Shown here: positions 14,439-22,012 of the stretch, in pieces
How positions within the stretch are numbered: position 1 is the first letter of the stretch
Layout: the number at the start of each line of letters is the position of its first letter
Assembly (NCBI GenBank): GCA_002499405.1
Contig: DALH01000027.1
Location: 12,145-35,687 of the forward strand
Direction: 5' to 3'
Source of the DNA: Candidatus Micrarchaeota archaeon UBA95
Lineage (GTDB): Archaea; Micrarchaeota; Micrarchaeia; Norongarragalinales; Norongarragalinaceae
Length of the DNA: 23,543 bases
Program-made: the position numbers and the translations under genes
Notes under the pieces: model-generated
Database searches by the model: none
Told to the model about the DNA's origin: nothing
The model's input: only the letters and a program-made list of their open reading frames with translations

Positions 14439-15323
14439 TCAAACAAGCAGTTGGCCGCCTTTTTCCGTGAAAACCTTTTTGGCTCCGGTCTGCTCCACGA
14501 AGTCCCTGAGTTCCGAGCGGTCCGCGTGGTCGCTCAACGCAAACGCTTTCACTGAGTAATGGTGCGTCAAAGCCCAGCCAGTTGCAATTGCGAGCGAAAC
14601 CGGTTTGTGATACAATTCTTCCAGCCGCCGGCCGAGGCCCGCGTTCACCTGGCTCATGGGGACAACCGCGCAAAACAATTGCTTTAACGCCTCCGCTCCC
14701 TCGTTGGAGTCCACGTCGATGAAATCCAATTGCACGCCGTGGCCGCCGTAAACCCGGCACGCTTCCGCAACAACTCCGCTCACGAGGGGCGCGTTGCCCG
14801 CGTACTCATTCAAACACGCAACTAGTTCCTGCGCTTTCCCGACCGCGTAACCGCCGAGCACCACGATGCGGCCGGCCTCCTGCTCCTTCACGGCCCAGTC
14901 GCTGATTTCCTGGCAGGTCTCGTGGCGGTCCGGGAAGTCGCGGTCCGCGAACGTGGCGTCAACAATTAACTCGTCGCACTCACCCACCTCCGCGCCCTTG
15001 ACGGTCAAGGAATCTGACAGCTTGAAGTCGGGCGCGTAAATTGAGGCGAACCCGTCTTTTTCGGCGCGCAACTGGGTTGCCCCCAGTATGTGGCCGGCGC
15101 GCAGCAATTCAACGGCGTTCGAGCGCTCGGCATTGCACGGCCTGCCGCGCACGGCGAGCAAGTCAAGGGTTGCGTCTGACGCGATTATTTTTTGCACACC
15201 GCCGAAGGAAAAGGCGTGGTCCAAGTGCGCGTGCGACACGAATGCTTCCTCGCCGCCGTGGTCCAAGGCAATGCTTCGCTCGCCTAACTGCAGGGACCAC
15301 TTGTTTTTGAGGCGGGCGAACAC
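14439..15323 (-). CDS. Metallo-beta-lactamase-fold RNA-processing nuclease (beta-CASP-like)
   Basis: The 294-residue protein has the MBL metal motifs: SHAHLDH (31-36), AGHILGA (H77), YAPDF (D98) and FALSDHAD (H265), the last being the beta-CASP-type C-terminal histidine. The family includes archaeal mRNA 3'-end-processing-factor-like exonucleases and DNA-repair relatives of SNM1. It is shorter than full beta-CASP nucleases (about 420-640 residues) and has no KH domains. GTG at 15323 is used; TTTATTTT lies about 25 bases upstream, suggesting a leaderless start. It ends a minus-strand string of RNA-related genes. Confidence 0.8.
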   Translation of the reverse strand: MFARLKNKWSLQLGERSIALDHGGEEAFVSHAHLDHAFSFGGVQKIIASDATLDLLAVRGRPCNAERSNAVELLRAGHILGATQLRAEKDGFASIYAPDFKLSDSLTVKGAEVGECDELIVDATFADRDFPDRHETCQEISDWAVKEQEAGRIVVLGGYAVGKAQELVACLNEYAGNAPLVSGVVAEACRVYGGHGVQLDFIDVDSNEGAEALKQLFCAVVPMSQVNAGLGRRLEELYHKPVSLAIATGWALTHHYSVKAFALSDHADRSELRDFVEQTGAKKVFTEKGGQLLV

Positions 15324-15350
15324 GTTACCGGAACGCGTTGAGAAAATAAA

Positions 15351-16346
15351 TCATTGTCGGTGCGGTATTTCGGCGCCCTTCACTGTTGAAATCTTGTTTA
15401 GAATGGATTCAAAATACTCGCGTTTCCCGATTCTTTCCAGTGCCTGGCGCAGTTGTTCGCGCGACAAGTACAATTCCCCTTTGGAGAACAACCGCCTCAA
15501 GTCGTCGTTTTCGGCGACGTGGGGAAGTTCCGTATCCGAAGACCGCGTGTCCACGTTTTGGGTCACGAGGTTAAGGAAATTCGTTTCGTTTCCTGAAAGG
15601 CGCTTGAGGTGCCAGTTCGCTAAGTAGCCGTGGTTCGTGGTGGCGCCCACGAGCTTGCCGGCTTCAACGGCTTTGTTGAACACGCCGTCAAAAAGGTTTT
15701 GCGTTGGCTCGGTGTTGGATTTTGCCACGCCGATTTTGAAGGTGTTTTGCGGGAGAAACAAGGCCTTGTCCGGGTCGTGCGGATATTTGCGCGTGGACAA
15801 CCGGTTGCGGAAGCGCACGAGGAAGTCCGCAATTTTCTGCGCTTTGACTCCCGCGCCCTCGCCGGTCACGAGAACGGAGAACTCGTCTCCGCCGTGATGA
15901 AAAACCTGTTCGCGGGGCACGCCGAACCTGCCCGCAACTATTTCCAGCATGCGCCCCGTTCTCCGCAGCAACCTGTTGCCATACTCGTGCCCCAGCAATG
16001 CGTCGTCGTTGACCGCCTTCAACCCACCCAAGTCAAAGTGCAGGGCGGCGAACTCCCATTCCGGCTTGACGCAACCGTTCTCGTCCCTCATTGACGGTAG
16101 GGAACGCCTCTCGCTGAAACGCGTGATGAACGACGCCTTCGCGCGGTCATTAGGCAGACCCGTGACGCTCTGCGTGCCGGCCAACCGAATAGATTCCCCG
16201 GCCAGTTTGTCGTATTCGTGAAGCAGTTGCTCCACTTTCCTGAAGTGCTCCTCGGGAACGCTTCGACGCAACTCGTTCGCGCGGTCTGACAAAAACGCGT
16301 GGGCACTCTCCAAAACGTGCAAATCCATTTGCGGCTTTCTGGGCAT
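15351..16346 (-). CDS. GGDEF-domain protein (putative diguanylate cyclase)
   Basis: The 331-residue soluble protein has a helical N-terminus (1-58), a GGDEF domain opening with TGLPNDRA (62-69), metal site FDLGGLKAVND (Asp105), GHEYGN, and an intact active loop HHGGDEFSVLV (GGDEF at 152-156), then a helical C-terminus of about 90 residues. Active GGDEF enzymes make c-di-GMP from two GTP. The acidic residue two after Asp105 is Gly here, and no RxxD inhibitory site precedes GGDEF. It has no sensor or membrane segment. GGDEF proteins are common in bacteria and rare in archaea. It sits 27 bases before the nuclease gene and 28 after trmI, all minus. Confidence 0.88.
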   Translation of the reverse strand: MPRKPQMDLHVLESAHAFLSDRANELRRSVPEEHFRKVEQLLHEYDKLAGESIRLAGTQSVTGLPNDRAKASFITRFSERRSLPSMRDENGCVKPEWEFAALHFDLGGLKAVNDDALLGHEYGNRLLRRTGRMLEIVAGRFGVPREQVFHHGGDEFSVLVTGEGAGVKAQKIADFLVRFRNRLSTRKYPHDPDKALFLPQNTFKIGVAKSNTEPTQNLFDGVFNKAVEAGKLVGATTNHGYLANWHLKRLSGNETNFLNLVTQNVDTRSSDTELPHVAENDDLRRLFSKGELYLSREQLRQALERIGKREYFESILNKISTVKGAEIPHRQ

Positions 16347-16374
16347 ACCAACAATATTCGCGCGGTCAAACGCT

Positions 16375-16932
16375 TTAATTCTTTCTGTAAAACGAGAGGA
16401 ACGCGGTGTGCACTAACCCCGTGTTTTGCGGCCGGCACGCCTTGTTGTCAAGCTTCCACTCGCGCACGATTACCTCTATTGTTCGCTCGTGCCCCAAATC
16501 GCAGTGTTCCTGGAACTCCTTGACCTGGGTTGCCTGCGTGAGGTAGGCGACGAGCACGCCGCCCGTCTTGAGGTTTTGTTTCACGGCGTTGAACACGGGC
16601 ACGGCCTCCCCGCAATCCAAAACAATCAAATCGTATTCGCCTTTTACTCCATCCAACGCGTCAGCCACCACTATTTCGGCAATTAAACCGGCGCGTTCAA
16701 GGTTTTTTTCGGCTAGTTTGGCGAATTCCTCGCGCCGCTCATAAGACACGACGCGTCCTTTTTCGCCCACGGCGTTGGCTAACGCAATTGTCAAAAAGCC
16801 GGAGCCCGCGCCCACTTCAAGCACTGAGTCGCCTTGCTGCAAGCCCGAAAAAGCAATTATTGCAGCTGCATCCTTTGGAAGGATTACTTGGGGACCGCGC
16901 TTCAATTTCCTCCAGAAATCCGGTTTGAACAT
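16375..16932 (-). CDS. trmI: tRNA (adenine-N1)-methyltransferase TrmI-like
   Basis: The 185-residue SAM-dependent methyltransferase begins MFKPDFWRKLKRGPQVILPKD, the archaeal TrmI hallmark, followed by SAM motif I VLEVGAGSGFLTIAL, SYERREEFAKLAEKNL (acidic motif II) and LIVLDCGEAV. It lacks most of the N-terminal domain, so it is shorter than the usual 250 residues. TrmI methylates A57/A58 in the T-loop of tRNA at N1. ATG 16932 is chosen over an upstream start because TTTAAA at 16958-16963 sits 28 bases before it, suggesting a leaderless message. Genes on both sides concern RNA. Confidence 0.8.
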   Translation of the reverse strand: MFKPDFWRKLKRGPQVILPKDAAAIIAFSGLQQGDSVLEVGAGSGFLTIALANAVGEKGRVVSYERREEFAKLAEKNLERAGLIAEIVVADALDGVKGEYDLIVLDCGEAVPVFNAVKQNLKTGGVLVAYLTQATQVKEFQEHCDLGHERTIEVIVREWKLDNKACRPQNTGLVHTAFLSFYRKN

Positions 16933-16955
16933 GGCTGATTCATTTCGTTGAAACT

Positions 16956-16965
16956 GGTTTAAAGG
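16956..16965 (-). promoter_or_regulatory. TATA-like box of the TrmI-like gene
   Basis: The palindrome CCTTTAAACC on the minus strand is centred 28 bases before the ATG at 16932 and just beyond the deaminase stop. Confidence 0.45.
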
Positions 16966-16967
16966 TT

Positions 16968-17435
16968 TTAGTACGGCTTGCCGCCGGACGCCCACCACCC
17001 CTTGAACAATTCAAGGCATTCCTCGCGGAGCACGCCGCCCTTCAACTCTATCTTGTCGTATCCGATGCGCTTCATTTTCTCGGCGGGGATGCGCAACTCA
17101 TTCAACCCGAAGCGCGCCGCGTCCGCGATGAACGAGCCGTAAACAACTCGCTTGATTTTCGCCCAGTGGCACGCCGAGTAACACATTGGGCAGGGCTCGG
17201 TCGTTGAGTAAAGCGTGCAATCCCGGAGGAACGGCGTGCCCAGCTTCCTGCCTGCCAGGCGAATGGCGCGCACCTCGGAGTGCGCGGTCGCGTCATTGGT
17301 TTTCACTACGCGGTTGCACGCGCTGGCAACGAGTTTGCCGTGCCTGAATATGGCGCACCCGAAGGGCCCCCCACCTGATTTCAGGCCTCGCCGCGCGGCC
17401 GCGATCGCCACCCTCATTCCTTTCTCGTCTTTCAT
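16968..17435 (-). CDS. Cytidine-deaminase-fold nucleoside/base deaminase (guanine deaminase-like)
   Basis: The 155-residue protein has zinc motifs TAHSEVRAI (His52, catalytic Glu54) and TTEPCPMCYSA (Cys82, Cys85), plus GGGPFGCAIF near the N-terminus. The layout and WW/KPY C-terminal end resemble bacterial guanine deaminase GuaD, which converts guanine to xanthine; tRNA-adenosine deaminases share the same core. Substrate cannot be decided. Its ATG lies only three bases after the 3' end of tRNA-Thr on the same strand, so tRNA 3' processing would release a practically leaderless mRNA. Confidence 0.85.
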   Translation of the reverse strand: MKDEKGMRVAIAAARRGLKSGGGPFGCAIFRHGKLVASACNRVVKTNDATAHSEVRAIRLAGRKLGTPFLRDCTLYSTTEPCPMCYSACHWAKIKRVVYGSFIADAARFGLNELRIPAEKMKRIGYDKIELKGGVLREECLELFKGWWASGGKPY

Positions 17436-17438
17436 AAG

Positions 17439-17511
17439 AGCCCCCGGGGAGAATTGAACTCCCGACCTACGGTTTACAAAACCGCCGCTCTAACCGCTGA
17501 GCTACGGGGGC
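17439..17511 (-). tRNA. tRNA-Thr (anticodon TGT)
   Basis: On the minus strand GCCCCCG (17505-17511) pairs with CGGGGGC (17440-17446), with discriminator T as usual for archaeal tRNA-Thr. The anticodon loop is TT-TGT-AA in stem GCGGT/ACCGT. The T-arm GGGAG-TTCAATT-CTCCC is canonical. There is no intron. It is followed three bases later by the deaminase start. Confidence 0.95.
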
Positions 17512-17531
17512 TTGATATATTAGTGAACCAA

Positions 17532-17545
17532 GGCATTAAAAAAAT
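17532..17545 (-). promoter_or_regulatory. TATA-like box of tRNA-Thr
   Basis: On the minus strand AATTTTTTTAATGC is centred about 27 bases upstream of the tRNA 5' end at 17511. It is the likely promoter for tRNA-Thr and the deaminase together. Confidence 0.5.
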
Positions 17546-17575
17546 TGGGTGAATAAGGGTTTCGGGTGATTAAAG

Positions 17576-18127
17576 GTGGTCAGCGAGAAAACCAAGAAGA
17601 ATTTGTGGGAGGCGTTCGCCGGCGAGTCAATGGCGCGCAACAAGTACGTGCGATTTGCCAAGGTAGCCAAGAAGGAGGGCCACCAGGCAATAGAAAAGAT
17701 TTTCCTGGAAACCGCGGAAAACGAGGTGGAGCACGCCGGCCGCATAGCCAAGTTGTTGGGCAACGGAGTGTTCGCGGACAACACGAGCGAGAACCTCAAG
17801 CGCGCGTTTGACGGCGAAACGTACGAGTGGACGGACATGTACCCCCGCTTCTTCAAGGACGCGAAGGCGAACGGCGACGAGGAAGCCGCCGCTTTCTTCG
17901 AGAACATCACCAAGGCCGAAAGCCACCACGCAAAGAGGTACGCGCGCTTCAAGGAATTGCTTGACTCAGGCAAGTTATACGAGGACGACGAGGAGGTTTA
18001 CTGGTTTTGCACGAATTGCGGGCACATCCACAAAGGCAGAAAAGCGCCGGAAGAGTGCCCGACTTGCAAGCACCCGCAAGGATACTTCGTGCGCAAGTGC
18101 ATGCTGGAATACGGTGAGGAAAAATGA
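17576..18127 (+). CDS. Rubrerythrin
   Basis: The 183-residue protein has a ferritin-like di-iron bundle with FAGESMARNKY, ETAENEVEHAG and FENITKAESHHAKRY, then a rubredoxin-like C-terminus with CTNCGHIHKG and CPTCKHPQGYF (two C-x2-C). Rubrerythrins reduce hydrogen peroxide in anaerobes and microaerophiles. The GTG start is used, with GGTGAT six bases upstream. The stop overlaps the ATG of the next gene (ATGA). It implies exposure to oxidative stress in an anaerobic or microaerobic life style, which is inference. Confidence 0.93.
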   Translation: MVSEKTKKNLWEAFAGESMARNKYVRFAKVAKKEGHQAIEKIFLETAENEVEHAGRIAKLLGNGVFADNTSENLKRAFDGETYEWTDMYPRFFKDAKANGDEEAAAFFENITKAESHHAKRYARFKELLDSGKLYEDDEEVYWFCTNCGHIHKGRKAPEECPTCKHPQGYFVRKCMLEYGEEK

Positions 18128-18408
18128 AGTCGTTCAAACTGGACGTGAAATACAAGGAGAAGGCGTCGCGGTGGGAGCTCGCAATGCGCCTCGTCTACTG
18201 GATTCCACTGGTAATCGTGTTGTGGATTCTCAGCATTTTGGCGGCGGTGTGCTGGGTAATCCAGTTGCTCGTCGTCTTGTTCGCGGGCAAGCGCAACAAG
18301 ACCCTGCAAAAAATAATTCTCGCGCGCGTGCGTTACCGCGCCAAGTTCGCTGCGTATTACGGGTTCCTAACGGACGAGCGCCCCGAAATCGTTCCCGAAG
18401 AATTCTGA
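18124..18408 (+). CDS. DUF4389-like small membrane protein
   Basis: The 94-residue protein begins with a soluble VKYKEKASRWELAMRLVYWIP stretch, followed by a hydrophobic hairpin of one or two helices (residues about 28-57) and a basic GKRNKTLQ, then RYRAKFAAYYGFLTDERP, the order found in DUF4389 proteins. Function is unknown. It overlaps the rubrerythrin stop by four bases, so the two are translationally coupled. The stop is followed by a nine-A run that is the terminator T-tract of the opposite gene. Confidence 0.75.
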   Translation: MKSFKLDVKYKEKASRWELAMRLVYWIPLVIVLWILSILAAVCWVIQLLVVLFAGKRNKTLQKIILARVRYRAKFAAYYGFLTDERPEIVPEEF

Positions 18409-18443
18409 AAAAAAAAGGGGGAGGGCTGAAAAAGCTTCAACCC
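18408..18443 (-). terminator. Terminator of the lipoprotein gene
   Basis: On the minus strand a short hairpin (GGG..TGAA / TTCA..CCC, 18423-18443) overlaps the end of the lipoprotein gene and is followed by CCCCC and nine T (18408-18416). Oligo-T runs terminate archaeal transcription. The plus-strand DUF4389 gene ends at the same place. Confidence 0.6.
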
Positions 18444-19126
18444 ATTTGCTGCACGAGGCAGTCCGCGAGTTCCTGTCCCTCCAAGCCCTCGCAAGCCGTC
18501 ATGTCCGGCAATTCCTGGCCGCCCGTCAACGCGTCCATCATTTCCTGCATGTTGCACACGTTTCCAAGCATGTCAAACTTGCTTGCGGAAACAACTGCCG
18601 CGTGGCACTCGAAACTGGTTTCGGGCACATCCTCCAGGTCCGGAGCAGAATAGGTTTCCGTTTCCGCATAATCCTGTTCGGCGGCGTCCGGCGAAAACTC
18701 GAGCCAGTCGCAGTCCGCGAAAAGCGAGCCCTCAACCTTGGCGGAGTCAGGGAAAGTTGAATACGTTTTGCCGTCCTTGTAAATCGCGGTGACGGTAAGC
18801 GTCTGCCCGTCTTGAAGCATCTCGGTTTCGCTGCGCGCCTTGTTGTTCGCGAACCACATCCTGGTCACGCCCGAATATTCTTCGCCGGTAACAATAACCG
18901 TGCACTCTCCGGACTGCCCTGACGCGAGGAGGCCCGCGTAATCCATTCCCTCAAACAAGCCGCCTTCGGCTGCCTCGGTTGGAGCCGCAGTGGGCGCTTG
19001 CTCCGAGGGCTCTCCTGCTCCCTCAGAAGGGGAGCCCGTTGTTGGGGTTGCGGTGGTTGTCCCGTCGCCAATGCACCCAAACACGAGTAACGCCGCGAAA
19101 AGCGTTAACACCATCAAACTCCTCAA
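18437..19126 (-). CDS. Secreted lipoprotein of unknown function
   Basis: The 229-residue protein begins with a hydrophobic signal ending in a lipobox-like LLVFGC, followed by a Thr/Pro/Ser/Glu-rich linker (about 20-55), typical of archaeal lipid-anchored surface proteins. The mature domain has ECTVIVTGEE, TRMWFANNKARSET, TVTAIYKDGKTYSTFPD and several cysteines (CDW, SFECHA, NVCN, TACEG, ADC) that may form disulfides. It resembles outer-surface LolA-like folds in strand pattern, but no family is recognised. The TTG start supplies an N-terminal Arg; ATG 19114 with GAGGAG just upstream is a good alternative. Confidence 0.7.
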   Translation of the reverse strand: MRSLMVLTLFAALLVFGCIGDGTTTATPTTGSPSEGAGEPSEQAPTAAPTEAAEGGLFEGMDYAGLLASGQSGECTVIVTGEEYSGVTRMWFANNKARSETEMLQDGQTLTVTAIYKDGKTYSTFPDSAKVEGSLFADCDWLEFSPDAAEQDYAETETYSAPDLEDVPETSFECHAAVVSASKFDMLGNVCNMQEMMDALTGGQELPDMTACEGLEGQELADCLVQQMG

Positions 19127-19193
19127 AAGCCATCACCTTGCATTCGTTGATACAACCACAATAAAAACAAAACCGCAATAAAAAGGGGTAGGA

Positions 19194-20042
19194 ATGAACG
19201 AGAAGGAGTTCAAGGATTATTTGTCGCAATACGCTGACGCCGACGAATTCGTAGCCGCGCTGGAGGAAGCACCTCAATCGTTTCGCGTGAACACCCTTAA
19301 AATCGGGGTAAAAGAATTCCTGGAGGGCTTCCCAATTGAATGCGCTCCCGTGAAGTGGCTGGAATACGCTTTCACGTGCAACGAAAAAATTGGGAACACG
19401 TTAGAGCACGCGTGCGGCTGCGCTTTCTCGCAATCCCTTTCCTCAATGCTTCCCTCATTGTGCTTGAACCCGTCAGCCGGAGACAGCGTGCTGGACTCTT
19501 GCGCGGCTCCGGGCGCCAAAACCACGCATCTCAGCCAGATCATGGGCAACCGCGGCGCAATAATCGCGGTGGATGCAAGGCCGAGACGCGTCAACGTTTT
19601 AGTTGGGAACTGCGCGCGGTTCGGGTGCGTGAACGTGGCGTGCTCCGTGCGCGACTCAACGCAACTCCGCGGCAAGGAATTGTTTGAAAAGGCGTTGGTG
19701 GACGCGCCCTGCTCGTGCCTGGGAACTCCGGGCGCGTGGCTTAATTACCGCAAGCAGAGGCACGACCGCCTCCAATTCCTGCTCGTGAAGCGCGCATACG
19801 AGTTGTTGAAGCGGGGAGGCGAAATAATTTACTCCACTTGCACGGTTGCAGAAGAGGAAAACGAGGCCGTAATCGCGAAGTTGTTGGAGGAAACGGACGC
19901 GAAATTGTTGGAGGCGCAACTCCCCTTGAAGACGAGTTGCGGGCTCGGCGATTACGGAAAGGAATTCAAGAAAACGCGGCGGATTTACCCGCAGGAATCA
20001 AACAGCGAGGCGTTCTTCGTTGCGAGGGTGGGCAAGCCGTGA
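19194..20042 (+). CDS. RNA (cytosine-C5)-methyltransferase, NOP2/NSUN/RsmB family
   Basis: The 282-residue protein has motif I DSCAAPGAKTTHLSQ (101-115), VDARPRRV, motif IV VDAPCSCLGT (Cys173) and motif VI YSTCTVAEEEN (Cys216, catalytic). The usual PCSGLGT is PCSCLGT here. Family members methylate C5 of cytosine in tRNA or rRNA. The N-terminal 75 residues form the short RNA-recognition domain of archaeal members (SFRVNTLK). GGGGTAGG precedes the ATG. It overlaps the next gene (GTGA), which supplies a PUA-like domain as a separate chain. Confidence 0.92.
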   Translation: MNEKEFKDYLSQYADADEFVAALEEAPQSFRVNTLKIGVKEFLEGFPIECAPVKWLEYAFTCNEKIGNTLEHACGCAFSQSLSSMLPSLCLNPSAGDSVLDSCAAPGAKTTHLSQIMGNRGAIIAVDARPRRVNVLVGNCARFGCVNVACSVRDSTQLRGKELFEKALVDAPCSCLGTPGAWLNYRKQRHDRLQFLLVKRAYELLKRGGEIIYSTCTVAEEENEAVIAKLLEETDAKLLEAQLPLKTSCGLGDYGKEFKKTRRIYPQESNSEAFFVARVGKP

Positions 20043-20431
20043 ACTGGTGGGAGGATTACGGCATTGAATTGCCTGGGGATTGCATGGTCTTCGGAACCAA
20101 GAAGGCGCGCGTTGCAACCAGGCAAGTTGTTGAACTCGCCAAGAAAATCGGGGGGCAATTCGAGGTCGTTGGCCTGGCTGCCGCGAAGAAGAACGCGGAG
20201 TGGAAGCCGTCCACGGACTTCTTGCGCACGTTCCCCCCCGCAAAGCGCGTCGTGAATGTTTCGCGCGAAGAAGCCGAAAAATTCGTTCGCGGCCGGGATT
20301 TGGAGAAAAAAGCGGGGCGCGGTTTCGTTGCAGTGAAAACCAATGGAATCGTGGTCGGCTGCGGTTTCGCGCGCGGCAAAGCAATTGAGAGCAAGGTCCC
20401 GAAAAGCAGTTGCTTAAAGCAAGGCATATAA
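20039..20431 (+). CDS. PUA-like RNA-binding partner of the NSUN methyltransferase
   Basis: The 130-residue protein starts NWWEDYGIELPGDCMVFGTKKARVA and ends RGFVAVKTNGIVVGCGFARGK, a PUA-like fold found at the C-terminus of several NOP2/Sun methylases or in their neighbour gene. PUA domains bind structured RNA. The GTG start overlaps the NSUN stop by four bases, so the two chains probably act as a pair that is fused elsewhere. The stop codon lies within the TATA-like box of the next gene. Confidence 0.7.
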   Translation: MNWWEDYGIELPGDCMVFGTKKARVATRQVVELAKKIGGQFEVVGLAAAKKNAEWKPSTDFLRTFPPAKRVVNVSREEAEKFVRGRDLEKKAGRGFVAVKTNGIVVGCGFARGKAIESKVPKSSCLKQGI

Positions 20432-20436
20432 ATTTT
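20425..20436 (+). promoter_or_regulatory. TATA-like box of the thioredoxin-DsbD fusion gene
   Basis: CATATAAATTTT is centred 28 bases before the ATG at 20458 and overlaps the preceding stop codon. It suggests a leaderless or short-leader message. Confidence 0.55.
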
Positions 20437-20457
20437 GAAAACCAACGGGTTTGGTAA

Positions 20458-21660
20458 ATGGTCAAGGACCTCGTCAAAAAGTTTTTTTCAAGCAGGTTCA
20501 ACCAGTGGCTCGTCGTTGCCCTCGCGCTGCTGGGCTTCGCGATACTGGTGTGGAGCCCGCAACCCGTGCAGGAGGAGGGCGCGGAGAGCTTCGTCCACTT
20601 CTTTTACCTGCCCACTTGCCCGCACTGCCACGACCAGATGGCGGAGTTGAACCCCGCGCTTGAAGCCGAGTTCGGCGTCAACGTGATAGAACACGACGTG
20701 ACAAGCGAACAAGGCCACGTCCTTTTCGGCCAGGTGTGCGACGAACGGGGCTTGAAGGGCTTGGTGCCGCTCACGCTGGTCGGCGACAAGCAGTTCGTGG
20801 GTTACAACGAGGAAATAGGGGAGGAAATTCGGGCGGCGGTCGCGGAATGCGTTGAGAGCGGGAACTGCGTTGACCCCTTGACCGGCCAGCAATGCACGGC
20901 AATAGAGAAAACCTTTGAATACGATTTGCCGTTCCTCGGCAAAACCGATTTGCGCTCCATGTCCCTGCCCGCGCTCTCCGCCGTTCTAGGCCTCGTGGAC
21001 GGGTTCAACCCGTGCGCCATGTGGGTCCTCGTATACCTGATAGCGTTGTGCATGGGGTTGCAGAGCCGCAAGCGCATGTTCTTCCTCGTGGGCACCTTCG
21101 TATTCGTTTCCGGAATAATGTATTTCTTGTTCATGACCGCGTGGCTCAACGCCTTCCTCATGCTGGGCTACACGCGCGCCATAACCATTTTAATCGGGTT
21201 GGTGGCGCTGGCCGCAGGAATCCTCAACCTCAAGGGGTGGTGGGAGACGCGCAACAAGGCGCTCACGTGCGAGGTGACCGGCACTGAAACCAAGGAACAA
21301 CAAATCAAGGAAATGCAGGACTTGGTGTCGTCGCCCCTGACGTGGGGGACTGTTGCCGCCATCGTGGTCCTGGCTTTCGCCGTGAACACCATTGAATTCG
21401 TTTGCTCGGCCGCCCTCCCCGCGATATTCACGCAGATACTCGCGCTGGCGCCCCTCTCGTGGATTGAACACTACGCCTACATCGCGTTATACGTGTTGTT
21501 CTTCATGCTGGACGACTTGATTGTTTTCAGCATCGCCGTGTTCGGCATCAGTTCGCTGGCAGCCAACGAGAAATACTCCAAGGCGTCCAAACTCTTGGGC
21601 GGGCTCATCATCCTCGTAATCGGCTTCCTCCTGCTGTTCGCGCCCCAACTGCTGCGTTAA
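20458..21660 (+). CDS. Thioredoxin-like domain fused to DsbD/CcdA membrane domain
   Basis: The 400-residue protein has an N-terminal membrane helix (18-32), an extracellular thioredoxin-like domain with C-P-H-C (54-57) and a cis-Pro loop near VPLTLVG (103-109), then a region with Cys131, 137 and 146, then about six membrane helices from residue 170. The membrane part has the DsbD/CcdA cysteine pair: GFNPCAM (Cys186) and EFVCSAALP (Cys316). Such proteins carry reducing power across the membrane to keep external thiols reduced. The fusion puts the extracytoplasmic acceptor and the conduit in one chain. Confidence 0.9.
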   Translation: MVKDLVKKFFSSRFNQWLVVALALLGFAILVWSPQPVQEEGAESFVHFFYLPTCPHCHDQMAELNPALEAEFGVNVIEHDVTSEQGHVLFGQVCDERGLKGLVPLTLVGDKQFVGYNEEIGEEIRAAVAECVESGNCVDPLTGQQCTAIEKTFEYDLPFLGKTDLRSMSLPALSAVLGLVDGFNPCAMWVLVYLIALCMGLQSRKRMFFLVGTFVFVSGIMYFLFMTAWLNAFLMLGYTRAITILIGLVALAAGILNLKGWWETRNKALTCEVTGTETKEQQIKEMQDLVSSPLTWGTVAAIVVLAFAVNTIEFVCSAALPAIFTQILALAPLSWIEHYAYIALYVLFFMLDDLIVFSIAVFGISSLAANEKYSKASKLLGGLIILVIGFLLLFAPQLLR

Positions 21661-21681
21661 TGAAACCAACAAACCGAAAAA

Positions 21682-21713
21682 CTTATTAATAAGATAATCT
21701 TATTAGTAAGATT
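21682..21713 (+). promoter_or_regulatory. Overlapping palindromes: promoter and operator of the AbrB/PIN module
   Basis: Three overlapping perfect inverted repeats lie just before the antitoxin start: CTTATTAATAAG (21682-21693), AATAAGAT-A-ATCTTATT (21688-21704) and AATCTTA-TTAG-TAAGATT (21696-21713). TTATTAAT also fits a TATA box about 29 bases before the start. AbrB/SpoVT-type antitoxins usually repress their own operon by binding such repeats. Confidence 0.7.
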
Positions 21714-21715
21714 GG

Positions 21716-22012
21716 GTGATGGATTTGGCAAGTGAAGGGGTGGCTCAGGTAACAAAGATGTCTTCGCGGGGGCAGGTGGTCATCCCCGAAGAAATCCGCG
21801 ACGAACTTGAATTGAGCGCGGGTTCACTTTTTGCGGTTTACGGTCGGGCAGAGAGCGATTCAATACTCTTAAAAAAACTGGAGTTGCCCGAGCCGACAAA
21901 GGCATTTGAAGAAATGGCGAAATGGGGGGAAAAACACGCTAAAGCAAGGAAGTTAGATGTGTCGCCCAAAGCGACGGTTGAAAAAGTACGTGAATTCAGG
22001 AGGAAAAAATGA
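21716..22012 (+). CDS. AbrB/SpoVT-type antitoxin
   Basis: The 98-residue protein has a swapped-hairpin domain: VAQVTKMSSRGQVVIPEEIRD followed by LSAGSLFAVYGR. These dimeric domains bind DNA, and the helical, charged C-terminus (FEEMAKWGEKHAKARK) would wrap the toxin. GTG 21716 and ATG 21719 are both possible starts, differing by one residue. The ATG of the PIN toxin overlaps its stop (ATGA). The palindromes just upstream are the expected operator. G+C is clearly lower than in neighbouring housekeeping genes. Confidence 0.88.
   Translation: MMDLASEGVAQVTKMSSRGQVVIPEEIRDELELSAGSLFAVYGRAESDSILLKKLELPEPTKAFEEMAKWGEKHAKARKLDVSPKATVEKVREFRRKK

Noticed and set aside
19838..20431. Longer 197-residue start for the PUA-like protein
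   Set aside because: The extra 67 residues lie in the wrong frame of the NSUN gene and are Arg/Gly-rich shadow sequence. GTG 20039 gives a coupled GTGA overlap.
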